Assembly: GCF_001427825.1 (NCBI RefSeq)
Contig: NZ_LMGT01000008.1
Span: forward strand, 1 to 64,000
DNA: 64,000 nucleotides
Origin: Brevundimonas sp. Root608
GTDB lineage: Bacteria; Pseudomonadota; Alphaproteobacteria; Caulobacterales; Caulobacteraceae
Reading direction: 5' to 3'
Position numbers and translations under genes: made by a program. Each line of letters opens with the position of its first letter. The first letter of the stretch is position 1. The notes under the pieces were generated by a model, which searched no databases, was not told the origin of the DNA, and was given only the letters and a program-made list of their open reading frames with translations. Positions 25,366 through 35,635 of the stretch are shown piece after piece.

Positions 25366-26156
25366 ACCGCCAGATCGACCGTGACCGGCGCGTGGTCGCT
25401 GGGCTGGGTCCATTCGCGGACCGTGTCGTGGATGCGGGCCGAGCCGGCGGCGACCGCCGGGGTCAGGCCGGGCGAGGTCCAGAGGTGGTCGAGGCGCAGG
25501 CCGCGGTTGGACTTGCGGAAGTCGGCGGCGCGGTAGCTCCACCAGCTGGCCAGTTTGGTCGGTTCGGGGATCTGGTCGCGGACCACGTCGGCGAAGCCGC
25601 CGGCGGCCTGGAGGCGGCGCAGGGTCTCGACCTCCAGCGGCGTGTGGCTGACGATCTTCGACATGTAGCGGTGGTTCCAGACGTCGTTCTCGCCCGGGGC
25701 GATGTTGAAGTCGCCCGCCAGCACCAGCGGGCGCTGTCTGTCCCGGCCCGCCATCTCGGCGGTGAGCCGCTCGTAGAAGTCCATCTTGTGATCGAATTTC
25801 GGGTTCAGCGCCCGGTCGGGCGTGTCGCCGCCGGCGGGGATGTAGAAATTCTGGATCTCGACACCTTCGACGACCACCCCGACGCAACGGGCGTGTTTCT
25901 CACGGCAGACGTCGAGCGCCGGGGCCGCCGTGATCGGCTTGCGGCTGGCGATGGCGACGCCGTGCCAGCCCTTCTGGCCGCCGATCTTCAGGTGGGGCAG
26001 GCCCATGGCCTCGAAGGCGGCGCGGGGGAACTGGTCCTCGAGGCATTTGATCTCCTGCAGGCACAGGACGTCGGTGCCGCTCTCCTCGACGAAGCGAGCG
26101 ACCTGGTCGATGCGCAGGCGGACGGAGTTGATGTTCCAGGTGGCGATGCGAAGCAT
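25362..26156 (-). CDS. xthA: Exodeoxyribonuclease III (AP endonuclease)
   Basis: A 264-residue Mg2+-dependent exonuclease/AP endonuclease for base-excision repair. Visible are WNINSVRLR, CLQEIKCLE with the metal-binding Glu, LAGDFNIAPGENDVWN, and the C-terminal SDHAPVTVDL with the catalytic Asp-His. The stop codon overlaps that of the cenR-coupled gene as CTAG. A terminator hairpin stands just upstream at 26174-26205. Confidence 0.95.
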   Translation of the reverse strand: MLRIATWNINSVRLRIDQVARFVEESGTDVLCLQEIKCLEDQFPRAAFEAMGLPHLKIGGQKGWHGVAIASRKPITAAPALDVCREKHARCVGVVVEGVEIQNFYIPAGGDTPDRALNPKFDHKMDFYERLTAEMAGRDRQRPLVLAGDFNIAPGENDVWNHRYMSKIVSHTPLEVETLRRLQAAGGFADVVRDQIPEPTKLASWWSYRAADFRKSNRGLRLDHLWTSPGLTPAVAAGSARIHDTVREWTQPSDHAPVTVDLAV

Positions 26157-26173
26157 GGCTGGGCTCTAGCACA

Positions 26174-26205
26174 CAAAAAAGCGCCCGATCGGAGGGACCG
26201 GGCGC
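26174..26205 (-). terminator. Rho-independent terminator downstream of lolA
   Basis: Read on the minus strand, the arm GCGCCCGGTC, a CCTCC loop and the arm GATCGGGCGC form a near-perfect 10-bp stem, followed by TTTTTT. It lies about 120 bp after the lolA stop and before the xthA start, so it should separate these two leftward genes. Confidence 0.85.
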
Positions 26206-26328
26206 TGGAAGGTTCGTCTCTCGCCGCCGGGAAGGGGATGAAATCCGTAGCGGTCAGGCCGACTCCCGCCGACCTGTTGCCAAAGTGCCACGCGCCGGAA
26301 AAAATGTCAAACTCCCCTCGGGCGGGAA

Positions 26329-26961
26329 TCAGCTCCGGCGGGGGCGGCGCGTCGGATCGCTGAGCTGGAACAGGCTGGCGGCGAGGCCGGGGGCCGGCTG
26401 CAGAGAGGTCAGCTGGGTGCGGGTGCGGCCGCCCTGGGCGTCGGTGATCGTCCATTCGTGCAGACGCAGGGGCGAACCCGCGAAGGACAGGATGACCGAA
26501 CCGTCATTGGGACGACGGTTGTCCCGGGCGGTGATGGCGAAGGCGCCCGAGGCCATGCGGGTCACGCGGTCGATGCGCACGCCCTGGTCCAGACGCACGG
26601 TCCGGGCGAGGAAGGTCGACAGCGGGGTCGAACCCAGCGGCACCTGACGGAAGACGTTCAGGCGCGGGTCGTAGCGTTTGACGTTCGAACCGTCCGACAC
26701 GACCAGCAGGCCGGCCGGGTTGGTGTATTCGAAGCGCATCTTGCCCGGGCGCTGCAGCCAGAAGCGGCCCTCGCGGCGCTGGGCCCCCGAGGTCTCGACG
26801 AAATTGCCCCGGGCCGAGGTCAGGCCCTGCAGATAGGCCTGGGCCTGGGCCACGACGGCGCGGTCCTCGGCCGACAGGCCGGACTGGGCGGCCGCCGGCA
26901 GGGCGGCGACCGCGGCGAGGGCGGCGGATCCAAGAGCGAAGGCGCGGCGCGAGACGGTCAT
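26329..26961 (-). CDS. lolA: Outer-membrane lipoprotein carrier LolA-like protein
   Basis: A 210-residue periplasmic protein with a Tat/Sec-like signal peptide (SRRAFALGSAALAAVAALPAAAQ) and a LolA-type fold: ARGNFVETSG, GRFWLQRPGKMRFEYTNPAGLLVVSDG, and a C-terminal LRLHEWTITDAQGGRTRTQL. LolA shuttles lipoproteins to the outer membrane. The position between ftsK and xthA is common in alphaproteobacteria. The ATG at 26961 was preferred because it directly precedes the signal peptide. Confidence 0.85.
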   Translation of the reverse strand: MTVSRRAFALGSAALAAVAALPAAAQSGLSAEDRAVVAQAQAYLQGLTSARGNFVETSGAQRREGRFWLQRPGKMRFEYTNPAGLLVVSDGSNVKRYDPRLNVFRQVPLGSTPLSTFLARTVRLDQGVRIDRVTRMASGAFAITARDNRRPNDGSVILSFAGSPLRLHEWTITDAQGGRTRTQLTSLQPAPGLAASLFQLSDPTRRPRRS

Positions 26962-27316
26962 AGGGGTCTTCTCCCGTTCGGGATGGTTGTCGATCATGCC
27001 GTCATGCGGAACGCGAAAGGCCGGGGCATGGCCCGAGCCTGACCATATTCCGGCGCTGCGATGAAGCCCTGTTCAGCTTCACCCGGGGACGGCGGGCCCT
27101 GACGAACGCGGACAGGGCCGCTCCGTTGCGCAGAACCGGAGGGAGAGTCCGCTCGCAAACAGGGGACATTGCGGACACATCGGACTCTTTTCCCTCTCCT
27201 TCCAGCGCCGCGAAACAGCGACCCTCCATCATACCGCCGCCGCCGAGGGCGCCAGGAATAAGGGCGAAAAAAATGGAAAGCCGTGTGAAATCAGCGCGAT
27301 GGGCTCCCGCCGACTG
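26962..27316. other. Intergenic region between ftsK and lolA, nothing identified
   Basis: 355 bp with no credible coding sequence, no tRNA-like fold and no repeat of the families seen elsewhere. A run of seven A lies near 27268 on the plus strand without a stable hairpin before it on the minus strand, so a terminator for ftsK is not convincing. Confidence 0.5.
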
Positions 27317-29719
27317 CTACATTGGCGGCGGGCCGGCGAGGATGTCGCGCTTGCCGGCGTGGTTGGCCTGGCTGACGACGCCTTCCTGCTCCATCCGTTC
27401 GATCAGGGAGGCGGCGCGGTTGTAGCCGATCTGCAGGCGGCGCTGGATGTAGCTGGTCGAGGCCTTGCGGTCGCGGGTGACCACGGCCACGGCGCGGTCG
27501 TAGAGGTCGTCGCCCGAGCCGCCGCCGCCCTCGTCGTCGAAGGCCGCGTCGCCGTCGCCGTCCGGATCGTCGGTGATCAGGTCGAGGTAGTCGGGCTCGG
27601 CCTGGCCGCGCAGGTGTTTGCAGACCTCGTCGACCTCCTGGTCCGTCACGAACGGGCCGTGCAGGCGGGTGATGCGGCCGCCGCCGGCCATGTAGAGCAT
27701 GTCGCCCTGGCCCAGCAGCTGTTCGCCGCCCTGTTCGCCGAGGATGGTGCGGCTGTCGATCTTCGAGGTGACCTGGAAGCTGATCCGGGTCGGGAAATTG
27801 GCCTTGATGGTGCCGGTGATGACGTCGACCGACGGGCGCTGGGTGGCCATGATCAGGTGGATGCCGGCGGCCCGGGCCATCTGGGCCAGACGCTGCACCG
27901 CGCCCTCGACGTCCTTGCCGGCGACCAGCATCAGGTCGGCCATCTCGTCCATGACGACGACGAGGAAGGGCAGGGGTTCGGGGCGGATCTTCTCGGACTC
28001 GTAGACGGGACGGCCCTGGTCGTCGAAGCCGGTCTGGACGGTGCGCTCGAAATGCTCGCCCTTGGCCACGGCCTCGCGGGCGCGCTCGTTGTAGGAGGCG
28101 ATATTGCGCACGCCGAGCTTGGACATGCGGCGATAGCGGTCCTCCATCTCGCGCACGGTCCATTTCAGTGCGACGACGGCCTTCTTGGGATCGGTGACGA
28201 CCGGGGCCAGCAGGTGCGGGATGCCGTCATAGACCGACAGCTCCAGCATCTTGGGGTCGATCATGATGAAGCGGCACTCGGCCGGCGTCATCCGGTAGAG
28301 GATCGACAGGATCATCGCATTGACGCCGACCGACTTGCCCGAGCCGGTGGTGCCGGCGATCAGCAGGTGGGGCATGCGCGCCAGGTCGGCGACATAGGGC
28401 TCGCCGCCGATGGTCTCGCCCAGGGCCAGCGGCAGCAGGTGGGCGGGCTTGTCGTATTCGGTCGAGGCCAGCAGGTCGCGCAGATAGACGGTCTCGCGCC
28501 TGGCGTTGGGCAGTTCGATGCCGATGGCGTTGCGGCCGGGGACGACCGAGATGCGGCAGGCGCGGGCGGACATGGAGCGGGCGATGTCGTCGGACAGGGC
28601 CACCACGCGGCCGTGCTTGACCCCGGGCGCGGGCACCAGTTCGTACAGGGTGACGACGGGGCCGGGGCGGATCTGGTCGATGACGCCGCGCACGCCGAAT
28701 TCCTGCAGCACGCCCTCCAGCATCTTGGCGTTCTGCTTCAGCGCCTCCTCGTCGACCGAGGCGACCCGCTTGGCCGGCTTGGTCAGCATGCCCAGCGGCG
28801 GCAGTTCGAATCCGCCGGAAGGCCGGGCGAAGTCGAAGGCGGCCTGGCTGTCGTCGAGCTCGCGCTTCGAGGCCTTGGGGGCCTTGGCGGCGGCGACCTT
28901 CGGCTCGGGCGCGTCGCGGGCGGGGACGGGACCGTCCCACGGCGGCTCATCCCGCGCGTCGAGCCCGATCGGGGCATAGTCGTCGGGTTCGGGCGCCGGG
29001 CGCGGGCGGGGCGGCGCCTTGACGGCGGCGCGGCGGGCTTTCGCCGGAGGCGGGGCCATGGAGCGGCCGCTGCGGGCCCAGGCGAAGGCGTCGCCGAGGT
29101 CGGACGCGCGCAGGCCGATGGCGTAACCGATAGCCCACAGCGCCATGGGCAGGAATAGCACGCCGGCGATGACCGGAGCGCCGGGAAGGCGCAGGGCCGT
29201 GCAGGCCATGCGGATCAGGCCGACGATGGCGTCGCCCCACAGGCCGCCGAGGCCCGCGGCCAGCGGCCAGGCAGCGGGCGGGGCCAGCGCCGACAGGGCC
29301 GCGGACAGGGCCAGGACGCCGCCGGCGGCCGAGAGCGCCTTCAACGCCGTGGGCTTGAGCCGTTGCTGGATCACGTCGCCGATGGCCGCGGCCAGACCGA
29401 AGGCGATCAGCAGCAGGGCGGCGGGAAAGGCGGCCAGGCCCAGCGACTGCATGAACAGGTCGGCGAACAGGGCGCCGTTCAGGCCCAGCCAGTTGGTCGG
29501 GGCGACGCCGGAGGCGGCGTTGAGGCTGGGATCGGCCGGATTCCACGACACCAGGGCGGCCAGCAGCAGCGCCGCCAGCAGGGCCTGGAGCACGCCGCGG
29601 AATTTGATGGCGATGGGCGCGCCCCAGACGATGCGGGCGCTCTCGAAGGCGCGATGGCCGATGGCGAGGGCGGCGGACATTGCGGCGACGGACTCCGGAG
29701 GATCGAACTGAACCGTCAT
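27317..29719 (-). CDS. ftsK: DNA translocase FtsK
   Basis: An 800-residue septal DNA pump that clears the chromosome terminus from the division plane and helps resolve dimers. Four to five N-terminal membrane helices (residues about 40-220), a Pro/Ala/Lys linker, and the hexameric motor with Walker [15 protein letters not shown] (about 450-465) and Walker [13 protein letters not shown] (about 588-600). The C-terminal gamma winged helix is [24 protein letters not shown]. The ATG at 29719 follows GAGGG; a longer in-frame start lacks support. A CtrA-like box lies 17 bp upstream. Confidence 0.96.
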   Translation of the reverse strand: MTVQFDPPESVAAMSAALAIGHRAFESARIVWGAPIAIKFRGVLQALLAALLLAALVSWNPADPSLNAASGVAPTNWLGLNGALFADLFMQSLGLAAFPAALLLIAFGLAAAIGDVIQQRLKPTALKALSAAGGVLALSAALSALAPPAAWPLAAGLGGLWGDAIVGLIRMACTALRLPGAPVIAGVLFLPMALWAIGYAIGLRASDLGDAFAWARSGRSMAPPPAKARRAAVKAPPRPRPAPEPDDYAPIGLDARDEPPWDGPVPARDAPEPKVAAAKAPKASKRELDDSQAAFDFARPSGGFELPPLGMLTKPAKRVASVDEEALKQNAKMLEGVLQEFGVRGVIDQIRPGPVVTLYELVPAPGVKHGRVVALSDDIARSMSARACRISVVPGRNAIGIELPNARRETVYLRDLLASTEYDKPAHLLPLALGETIGGEPYVADLARMPHLLIAGTTGSGKSVGVNAMILSILYRMTPAECRFIMIDPKMLELSVYDGIPHLLAPVVTDPKKAVVALKWTVREMEDRYRRMSKLGVRNIASYNERAREAVAKGEHFERTVQTGFDDQGRPVYESEKIRPEPLPFLVVVMDEMADLMLVAGKDVEGAVQRLAQMARAAGIHLIMATQRPSVDVITGTIKANFPTRISFQVTSKIDSRTILGEQGGEQLLGQGDMLYMAGGGRITRLHGPFVTDQEVDEVCKHLRGQAEPDYLDLITDDPDGDGDAAFDDEGGGGSGDDLYDRAVAVVTRDRKASTSYIQRRLQIGYNRAASLIERMEQEGVVSQANHAGKRDILAGPPPM

Positions 29720-29735
29720 TGTCGCCCTCGCAGGG

Positions 29736-29750
29736 TTAAGAGGCTGTTTA
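29736..29750. promoter_or_regulatory. CtrA-like box between ftsK and the UbiH-type gene
   Basis: TTAAGAGGCTGTTTA matches TTAA-N7-TTAA except for one base. It lies in the 97-bp divergent gap, 17 bp upstream of the ftsK start codon. Confidence 0.4.
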
Positions 29751-29816
29751 CCAGCTCCGTCGAACCGCGACCTTGCGGCACTGGACGCGCCCCCGATCCG
29801 GCGCGACAACCGCGGC

Positions 29817-31070
29817 ATGAGCACGCCCGACCGTCATGACGTCATCATCGCCGGCGCCGGCCTGGCCGGGGCGACCTTCGCCCTTGCCGCCGCACAGGGC
29901 GGGCTGAAGGTCGTGCTGTTCGATCCGCAGCCGTTCTCGCTGCAGCTGGCGCCGACGTTCGACGGACGGTCGACGGCCATCGCCTTCTCGACCTTCCGCA
30001 TGCTGGACGCGCTGGGGGTCGGCGCGGCCCTGCGGCCCCACGCCTGCCGGATGGACCGGATTCTGGTCACCGACGGGCGGCGGCCGGGGGCGGCGTCGCG
30101 GCCCGCCGGATCCGCCTTCCTGCGCTTCGACGCCGACGAGATCGGCGACCGCACCGACGGCGAGCCCCTCGGCTATATGGTCGAGAACCGGCGTATCCGG
30201 ACGGCGCTGGCCGAGGCCGTCACGGCCGCCGGGATCGAGATCCGGGCGCCCGCCGCCGCCGCCAGGATCGAAGCCGGGCCCGGTCTTTCGACCGTGACGC
30301 TGACGGACGGCTCCCGGCTTCAGGCGCCCCTGGTCGTGGGCGCGGAGGGCCGCTTCTCGCCTGTGAGACAAAGCGCGGGCATCGAGACGGTCGGCTGGGG
30401 CTATGGACAGAGCGGGGTCGTGGCGACCGTGTCCCTGGGCCGGGACCATGGCAATGTCGCCCATGAGTATTTCCTGCCCTCTGGCCCGTTCGCCATCCTG
30501 CCGCTGACGGAACAGCGCGCCAGCCTGGTGTGGACCGAGACGACGCGCCGGGCGGAGGCGCTGAAGGCCGCCTCGGACGCCGCCTTCCAGTCGCATCTGA
30601 TGCGGCGGTTCGGCGACTTCCTCGAGGATGTGACGGTGGTCGGGCCGCGCTTCGTCTATCCGTTGTCGCTGCAGCTGGCCGAGGCCCTGACCGGCCCGCG
30701 CGCCGCCCTGATCGGCGACGCCGCCCACGGGGTGCATCCGGTGGCGGGCCAGGGGCTGAACATGGGGCTGAAGGACGCGGCCGCCCTGGCCGAGGTGCTG
30801 GTCGAGGCCATGCGGCTGGGCGAGGACATCGGCTCGGAGACGGTGCTGGACCGCTACGCCCGCTGGCGGCGGTTCGACAACGTCGCCCTGGCGGCGGGGT
30901 TCGACGCCTTCGTGCGGCTGTTCTCGAACGACGTCGCGCCGGTGCGCCTGGCCCGGGGTCTGGGCATCGCCGCCGTCAATCGCATCCCGGCCCTGCGCCG
31001 CGCCTTCATGCACGAGGCGGGCGGGGCGACGGGGGACTTGCCGCGGTTGCTGAGGGGCGAGGCGGTCTAG
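29817..31070 (+). CDS. UbiH/UbiF-family FAD-dependent monooxygenase
   Basis: A 417-residue flavoprotein hydroxylase of the family that hydroxylates the aromatic ring of ubiquinone precursors. [14 protein letters not shown] binds FAD at the N terminus, and [21 protein letters not shown] is the family FAD/ubiquinone-hydroxylase signature near residue 300. Which ring position it hydroxylates cannot be told from sequence alone. It is divergent from ftsK and convergent with the Trm112-like gene. Confidence 0.88.
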   Translation: MSTPDRHDVIIAGAGLAGATFALAAAQGGLKVVLFDPQPFSLQLAPTFDGRSTAIAFSTFRMLDALGVGAALRPHACRMDRILVTDGRRPGAASRPAGSAFLRFDADEIGDRTDGEPLGYMVENRRIRTALAEAVTAAGIEIRAPAAAARIEAGPGLSTVTLTDGSRLQAPLVVGAEGRFSPVRQSAGIETVGWGYGQSGVVATVSLGRDHGNVAHEYFLPSGPFAILPLTEQRASLVWTETTRRAEALKAASDAAFQSHLMRRFGDFLEDVTVVGPRFVYPLSLQLAEALTGPRAALIGDAAHGVHPVAGQGLNMGLKDAAALAEVLVEAMRLGEDIGSETVLDRYARWRRFDNVALAAGFDAFVRLFSNDVAPVRLARGLGIAAVNRIPALRRAFMHEAGGATGDLPRLLRGEAV

Positions 31071-31076
31071 TTTTCT

Positions 31077-31112
31077 CTCCGCTCAACCCGGCTTTCGCCG
31101 GGATGAGCGGAG
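31077..31112. terminator. Extended palindrome between convergent genes
   Basis: CCGCTCA-ACCCGGC-TTTC-GCCGGGA-TGAGCGG forms a long hairpin with one internal mismatch, between the stops of the UbiH-type gene and the Trm112-like gene. It may terminate both transcripts, but no T-run follows on either strand. It also resembles dispersed GGCGAAAGCC-type repeats of this order. Confidence 0.5.
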
Positions 31113-31117
31113 TGGCG

Positions 31118-31312
31118 TTAGTCCAGCGTCCGCGCCTCTTCCGGCAGCATGATCGGCACGCCGTCGCGGATCGGATAGGCCAGCTTCGCGCCCTTCGACA
31201 CCAGCTCCTGACGCTCGCGGTCATAGGTCAGCTTGCCGCGCGTGACCGGGCAGACCAGCACTTCCAGCAGGCGGGGATCGACCGAGGCGGGGGTGTGGAA
31301 GGTGTCGGACAT
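31118..31312 (-). CDS. Trm112/UPF0434 family small protein
   Basis: A 64-residue protein with [23 protein letters not shown] and [18 protein letters not shown], the UPF0434/Trm112 pattern. Eukaryotic Trm112 activates methyltransferases; the bacterial form is poorly characterised. Only one Cys is present, so a zinc site like the yeast one is unlikely. The ATG at 31312 (MSDTFHTP) was chosen over an upstream in-frame start. Confidence 0.85.
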   Translation of the reverse strand: MSDTFHTPASVDPRLLEVLVCPVTRGKLTYDRERQELVSKGAKLAYPIRDGVPIMLPEEARTLD

Positions 31313-31327
31313 GGCTCGGTGGCTAGT

Positions 31328-31404
31328 GGCTGGTGACGAGGAAGACCGTAGGGCGCCGAGGCAGTGTTGGCGACAGCCGGAATGCCGCGCACCAATCACC
31401 AGCC
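31328..31404. repeat. Inverted repeat GGCTGGTGA ... TCACCAGCC
   Basis: A perfect 9-bp inverted pair (31328-31336 and 31396-31404) extends imperfectly to about 17 bp and spans the gap between the Trm112-like and LON-domain genes. It could be a degenerate miniature element or simple chance; no terminal duplication is obvious. Confidence 0.3.
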
Positions 31405-31418
31405 GCCAGCCCCTGCCC

Positions 31419-32078
31419 TCACTGGATCGACGGCGTCTCGCCCTCGCCGTCGCTGGCGGCGTCGATGGTCAGCAGGGCGGTCAGGACGGCGGAGCGGTCG
31501 GTCAGGCTGACGGCTTCCAGCAGGGCCTGTTTCTCCGGCGGCTCGAACGGCAGGGCCATGGACAGGCTGTTGATCAGGGCCTCGGGCGGGGCGGTCTCGG
31601 CGGTGTCCCAGTCTATGTCGAGGCCGCGCGTCTCGAGATAGGCGCGCAGGGCGTCCAGCAGGCCGTCCCGGTCAAGGCCGACGTCATCGACGGGCGGCGC
31701 GCTGAGGTCGTTCTCGAAGGGGGCGAAGTCGGCGCGGATCTGGCGATAGGGCGTCTGGGCGGGCAGTTCGCTGGCCAGACGGAAGCGGGCGCAGCCGGTC
31801 AGGGTGATCAGATAGCGGCCGTCCGAGGTCTCGGCGAAGCTGGTGATGCGGCCGGCGCAGCCGACCGGGGCCAGGCTGGGCAGACGGCGCGGCCCCACCT
31901 GGGGCTGCAGCATGCCGATGATGCGGTCGCCGGCCATGGCGTCGTCGACCATGTTCAGATAGCGCGGCTCGAAGATGTTCAGGGGCAGCTGGCCGCGCGG
32001 CAGCAGGATGGCGCCCGGCAGCGGGAACACCGGGATCACCTGCGGCAGGTCGACGGCCTTCACATATCCCTGCGCCAC
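31419..32078 (-). CDS. LON peptidase N-terminal (substrate-binding) domain protein
   Basis: A 219-residue protein consisting only of the Lon N-terminal domain: [26 protein letters not shown] at the N terminus and [24 protein letters not shown]. No ATPase or protease domain follows, so it is not Lon itself; such stand-alone proteins have no settled function. The start is GTG at 32078 with an AGGAGA site close upstream. It lies 9 bp after the thioredoxin-TPR gene, the usual pair in alphaproteobacteria. Confidence 0.88.
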   Translation of the reverse strand: MAQGYVKAVDLPQVIPVFPLPGAILLPRGQLPLNIFEPRYLNMVDDAMAGDRIIGMLQPQVGPRRLPSLAPVGCAGRITSFAETSDGRYLITLTGCARFRLASELPAQTPYRQIRADFAPFENDLSAPPVDDVGLDRDGLLDALRAYLETRGLDIDWDTAETAPPEALINSLSMALPFEPPEKQALLEAVSLTDRSAVLTALLTIDAASDGEGETPSIQ

Positions 32079-32087
32079 CCGGGTCTC

Positions 32088-32984
32088 CTATGCGAACAGG
32101 ATGGAGGACAGGCGGCGGCGCCCGTCGCGGGCGACCTCGGACGCCCCGCCGGCGGCGTCGAACACGACCAGCAGCTGTTTGCGGGCGGCCTGGTCGTTCC
32201 ACTCCCGGTCGGCGGCGACGATGGCCAGCAGGCTCTCGACCGCCCCCTGCAGATCGCCGGCCGCGGCCTGGGCCAAGGACAGGTCGTAGCGGGCCTGATG
32301 GTCGGCCGGATCGGCGGCGACCCGGGCTTCCAGTTCGGATGCGGCGCCGCTCGGGGCGGCCGAGGCGAGCGACAACTGCGCACGCACGCTCTGGACCGTC
32401 GGCTCTCTGGAATCCTGCGGCGCCATGGCGATGGTCTGGCGGGCCTGGTCCGTGTCGCCGTCGGCGAGATAGACGCGCGCCATGCCGGCGATGGCCTTTT
32501 CGTTGGCCGGCTCCAGCGTCAGCAGCTGGGCGAAGGCCTGGGCCGCGCCGCCGAGGTCGTTCAGCGACAGGGACTCCTCGCCCAGGGACAGCAGCTGTTC
32601 GATGTCGGAGTTGGCGCTCTCGCCGCCGGTCAGCTTGTCGATGAAGGCCTTGAGCTGGCTGTCGGGCACGGCGCCCTGGAAGCCGTCGACCGGCTGGCCG
32701 TTGACGAAGGCGTAGACGGTGGGGATCGACTGGACGCGCAGCTGGCCGGCGTAGGCCGGGTTCTTGTCGACATCGATCTTGACCAGTTTGACGGCCCCGC
32801 CGGCGGCGCGCACGGCCTTTTCGATCATCGGCGTCAGCGTCCGGCACGGCCCGCACCAGGTGGCCCAGAAATCGACCAGCACGGGCTGGGTCTTCGAGGC
32901 CTCGATGACGTCGGTCATGAAGCCGGCGTCGGAGCCGTCCTTGATCAGGTCATCCGGCAGGGTGATGGGGTCGGCGAGGCTCAT
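32088..32984 (-). CDS. Thioredoxin-domain protein with TPR tail (CnoX/YbbN type)
   Basis: A 298-residue cytoplasmic protein with an N-terminal thioredoxin domain (VLVDFWATWCGPCRTL, Cys44 and Cys47) and a C-terminal helical part of TPR-like repeats. The E. coli homologue CnoX is a chaperone-redox protein that passes clients to GroEL and has lost the CxxC; here WCGPC is intact, so reductase activity is plausible. The AAGGA site precedes the ATG. It is followed by the LON-domain gene. Confidence 0.88.
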   Translation of the reverse strand: MSLADPITLPDDLIKDGSDAGFMTDVIEASKTQPVLVDFWATWCGPCRTLTPMIEKAVRAAGGAVKLVKIDVDKNPAYAGQLRVQSIPTVYAFVNGQPVDGFQGAVPDSQLKAFIDKLTGGESANSDIEQLLSLGEESLSLNDLGGAAQAFAQLLTLEPANEKAIAGMARVYLADGDTDQARQTIAMAPQDSREPTVQSVRAQLSLASAAPSGAASELEARVAADPADHQARYDLSLAQAAAGDLQGAVESLLAIVAADREWNDQAARKQLLVVFDAAGGASEVARDGRRRLSSILFA

Positions 32985-33069
32985 GATCGTCCTTGGGGGG
33001 TCGGTGGTCCGAAAGGTAACGCGGCAGTCCCCAGATGGTCGCGGCGACCGTTCGTCTCAAGGGCGGCGG

Positions 33070-34878
33070 TCAGGAAGGATCGCCGCCCGCCCCGGCGGGG
33101 CTCAGTTTCCAGCGGATCTTGGTTTCGGAATCGGTGCGGGCCGAGCCGCGCACCACGATCTGCAGCGAGCGACGGCTCAGCCCCTCGTCGATATGGACGG
33201 AAGGCTCGATGGCCACGTCCGGCCCGTCGGTGCGGAACCACCAGCCCCGGCCTGAATGGCCGCGCAGCAGGATGGAGCGGCGGTCGCGGGCCAGAGAGGC
33301 CTGAACGCCGGGTTCGAGCTGGAAGCGTACGGCATAGGGGGCGGCGATGGCGCGGACCACGTCCCTGTGGCCGGGGGCGGGGTGCAGCCGTTCCTCGGCG
33401 CGCAGTTCGTCGAGCCGCTGGTCCAGATAGAGGCGGCGCTGGTGCAGCAGGCCGTAGTCGTGAACCCAGCCGTCGTGTTCGACCTCGAGCCAGACCGCGC
33501 CCTCGCCGTCGCGCTGGTCGACGGCGAGGTGCAGCGGCCGGCCGACCAGACGATGGCCCAGCAGCTCGCCGCGCCAGCCGCCCAGGGGTTCGCCGGTCGA
33601 GCCTTCTCCCAGGGTGAGGGTCGAATGGCCGGGGGCGAGGCGCAGGCCCTGGCGATCGGGGGCGCGCGGGGTCCAGCCGCAGCCGGTGACGATCCGGTCC
33701 TTGCCGCAGACGATCTCCAGCGCCATCGGCTGGGCGCAGGCCGCGCCGGACCAGGCGCCGCGCGCGGGGGCGGCGATGTCGGCGGCGATCGTCAGCAGGG
33801 GGCTGCGGATGCGGGCGACGCCGGCGACCGTGCCGCTGACGGCGTCGCTGTGGGCGTCGTCATGGGCCCGGCCGGCGGCGACCCGGGCGGCCGTCGAGGG
33901 CCCGCCGCCCTGCAGGGTGATCAGCCGGCCGTCGGGCAGGGTCTGCAGCCGCAGGGCGTGGGTCAGGCGCCGGATCGTGGCGCGCACGGCGTCGGGGGTC
34001 GCTTCCGAGACCTGCGACAGGGCGTCGTCCAGCGTCAGCAGGTCGAGCAACAGTTCGAGCCCGGCTTCCGGGCTGCGGCTGGCGTGGCCGCCGTCGGGGC
34101 CGACGGTGCGGTCCAGCGCGCCGGGCAGGCCGCGCAGGGCGGAGCGCCGCAGACCGGCGCCCGTCCCGCCGGCGAGGGTGCAGCCGGCGATGGCGGCGGC
34201 GGTCAGGCGCCCGGCCTTGCCGGCGAGACCGCCGGGGGGCCGCAGGAGCTGACGGCCTTGCCGGCCGAGGATGTCGGCCAGCCGGAGCCGCTCGGCCTCC
34301 GTCGCCACCTGGCCCATGCGGCGGGCGGCGCAGGCCAGGTTGATGGTGCGCCGGGCGAGGATCTCGGGACCCCAGGCGAAGGGCGACCAGCGGGCGAAGG
34401 CGTCGGCCCATGCCAGGGTCAGCCGCACCGCCTCGCGCGCGCCGCGCTCGCCCTGCAGCATCAGCGACGGCAGCCAGGCGAAGCTGTGCAGCTCGACCGC
34501 GAAGGCGCGGGTCGGGCTGGCCCGGTTCCAGGGGTCGGCGGGCGCGGCGGCCTCGAGGCTGGATCCGGCGAGCGCGAATTTTCCGCCGAGCACCGTCTTG
34601 CCTTGGGCGGGATCGACCGGACGGAAGTCGCGCGGCGTGGCCGCGAAGCCTTGGGCCGGGCGGCCCTTCAGGGTCAGGCTGTAGCCGGGCAGGCCATAGA
34701 GTTCGATCCACAGCTGGCGGGTCAGCAGGCGACCGATGACGGCGGGCCAGAGGCCGGGTCCGCTGGACGCGCCGCTGGTCCGGACCGGCGTCCGCATCGG
34801 GGCGCCGCGCAGGCCCGGAATCTGTCCCGGCGCGGGACTGTCGGCTTCGGGGCGGGCGAAGGGGCCGAGAGGGCTCAC
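33070..34878 (-). CDS. Heparinase II/III-like protein
   Basis: A 602-residue protein of the heparinase II/III family: an N-terminal alpha/alpha toroid with WGPEILARRTINLACAARRMG and ADPWNRASPTRAFAVELHSFAWLP, and a C-terminal beta-sandwich with EHDGWVHDYGLLHQRRLYLD and GSARTDSETKIRW. No signal peptide is seen, so a cytoplasmic location is likely and the substrate is unknown. The GTG at 34878 overlaps the rpe stop (GTGA). A heparinase-like gene beside rpe and purH recurs in alphaproteobacteria. Confidence 0.85.
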   Translation of the reverse strand: MSPLGPFARPEADSPAPGQIPGLRGAPMRTPVRTSGASSGPGLWPAVIGRLLTRQLWIELYGLPGYSLTLKGRPAQGFAATPRDFRPVDPAQGKTVLGGKFALAGSSLEAAAPADPWNRASPTRAFAVELHSFAWLPSLMLQGERGAREAVRLTLAWADAFARWSPFAWGPEILARRTINLACAARRMGQVATEAERLRLADILGRQGRQLLRPPGGLAGKAGRLTAAAIAGCTLAGGTGAGLRRSALRGLPGALDRTVGPDGGHASRSPEAGLELLLDLLTLDDALSQVSEATPDAVRATIRRLTHALRLQTLPDGRLITLQGGGPSTAARVAAGRAHDDAHSDAVSGTVAGVARIRSPLLTIAADIAAPARGAWSGAACAQPMALEIVCGKDRIVTGCGWTPRAPDRQGLRLAPGHSTLTLGEGSTGEPLGGWRGELLGHRLVGRPLHLAVDQRDGEGAVWLEVEHDGWVHDYGLLHQRRLYLDQRLDELRAEERLHPAPGHRDVVRAIAAPYAVRFQLEPGVQASLARDRRSILLRGHSGRGWWFRTDGPDVAIEPSVHIDEGLSRRSLQIVVRGSARTDSETKIRWKLSPAGAGGDPS

Positions 34879-35534
34879 GCTGCCTTCAGGGCCTGGATGT
34901 TGGCGGCGTAGGCGGACGGCCCGCCCCGGAACACGGCGGTGCCGGCGACCAGGGCGTCGGCGCCCGCGGCGACGCAGGCGCCGGCGTTGGCGGCGGTGAC
35001 CCCCCCGTCGACCTGCAGGTGCGCCTTTGATCCGGCGGCGTCGAGCAGGGCGCGGGCCCGCTCGATCTTGCGCAGGGTGGCGGCGATGAAGGACTGGCCG
35101 CCGAAGCCCGGGTTGACCGACATCAGCAGCACCAGGTCGACCAGGTCGATGACGTCTTCCAGAACGCCGAGCGGCGTCCCCGGATTCAGGACCACGCCGG
35201 CCTTCGCCCCCAGCTGGCGGATGCGGCCCAGGGTCCGGTGCAGGTGCGGCCCGCTTTCCGGATGGACCGTGAGGATATCGGCCCCGGCCTCGCGATAGGC
35301 CTCCAGCCAGGGATCGACCGGGGCGACCATCAGGTGGACGTCGAACGGCAGGGCGGTGTGCGGACGCAGCGCCTTCACCACATCCGGGCCGATGGTGATG
35401 TTGGGCACGAAATGCCCGTCCATCACGTCGACGTGAATCCAGTCGGCGCCCGCGGCGTCGAGCGCGCGAACCTCCTCGCCGAGGCGGGCGAAGTCGCTGG
35501 CGAGGATCGAGGGGCAGATCAGGGGCGCGGCCAT
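34875..35534 (-). CDS. rpe: Ribulose-phosphate 3-epimerase
   Basis: A 219-residue TIM-barrel enzyme interconverting ribulose 5-phosphate and xylulose 5-phosphate in the pentose phosphate pathway. ICPSILASDFARLGEEV, DWIHVDVMDGHFVPNITIG with metal-binding His/Asp, VLLMSVNPGFGGQSFI and LQVDGGVTAANA are all present. It overlaps the heparinase-like gene by 4 bp and probably leads that operon. Confidence 0.96.
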   Translation of the reverse strand: MAAPLICPSILASDFARLGEEVRALDAAGADWIHVDVMDGHFVPNITIGPDVVKALRPHTALPFDVHLMVAPVDPWLEAYREAGADILTVHPESGPHLHRTLGRIRQLGAKAGVVLNPGTPLGVLEDVIDLVDLVLLMSVNPGFGGQSFIAATLRKIERARALLDAAGSKAHLQVDGGVTAANAGACVAAGADALVAGTAVFRGGPSAYAANIQALKAA

Positions 35535-35635
35535 GTCAGCGGGATAAGGCGGGTCGGGGGCGGGAGCAAGGCGCAGGCTTGGGTCGGGAGGGTTCCGGCG
35601 CTACACGGTTCGGTCATCACCGCAGGGAAACCGTC

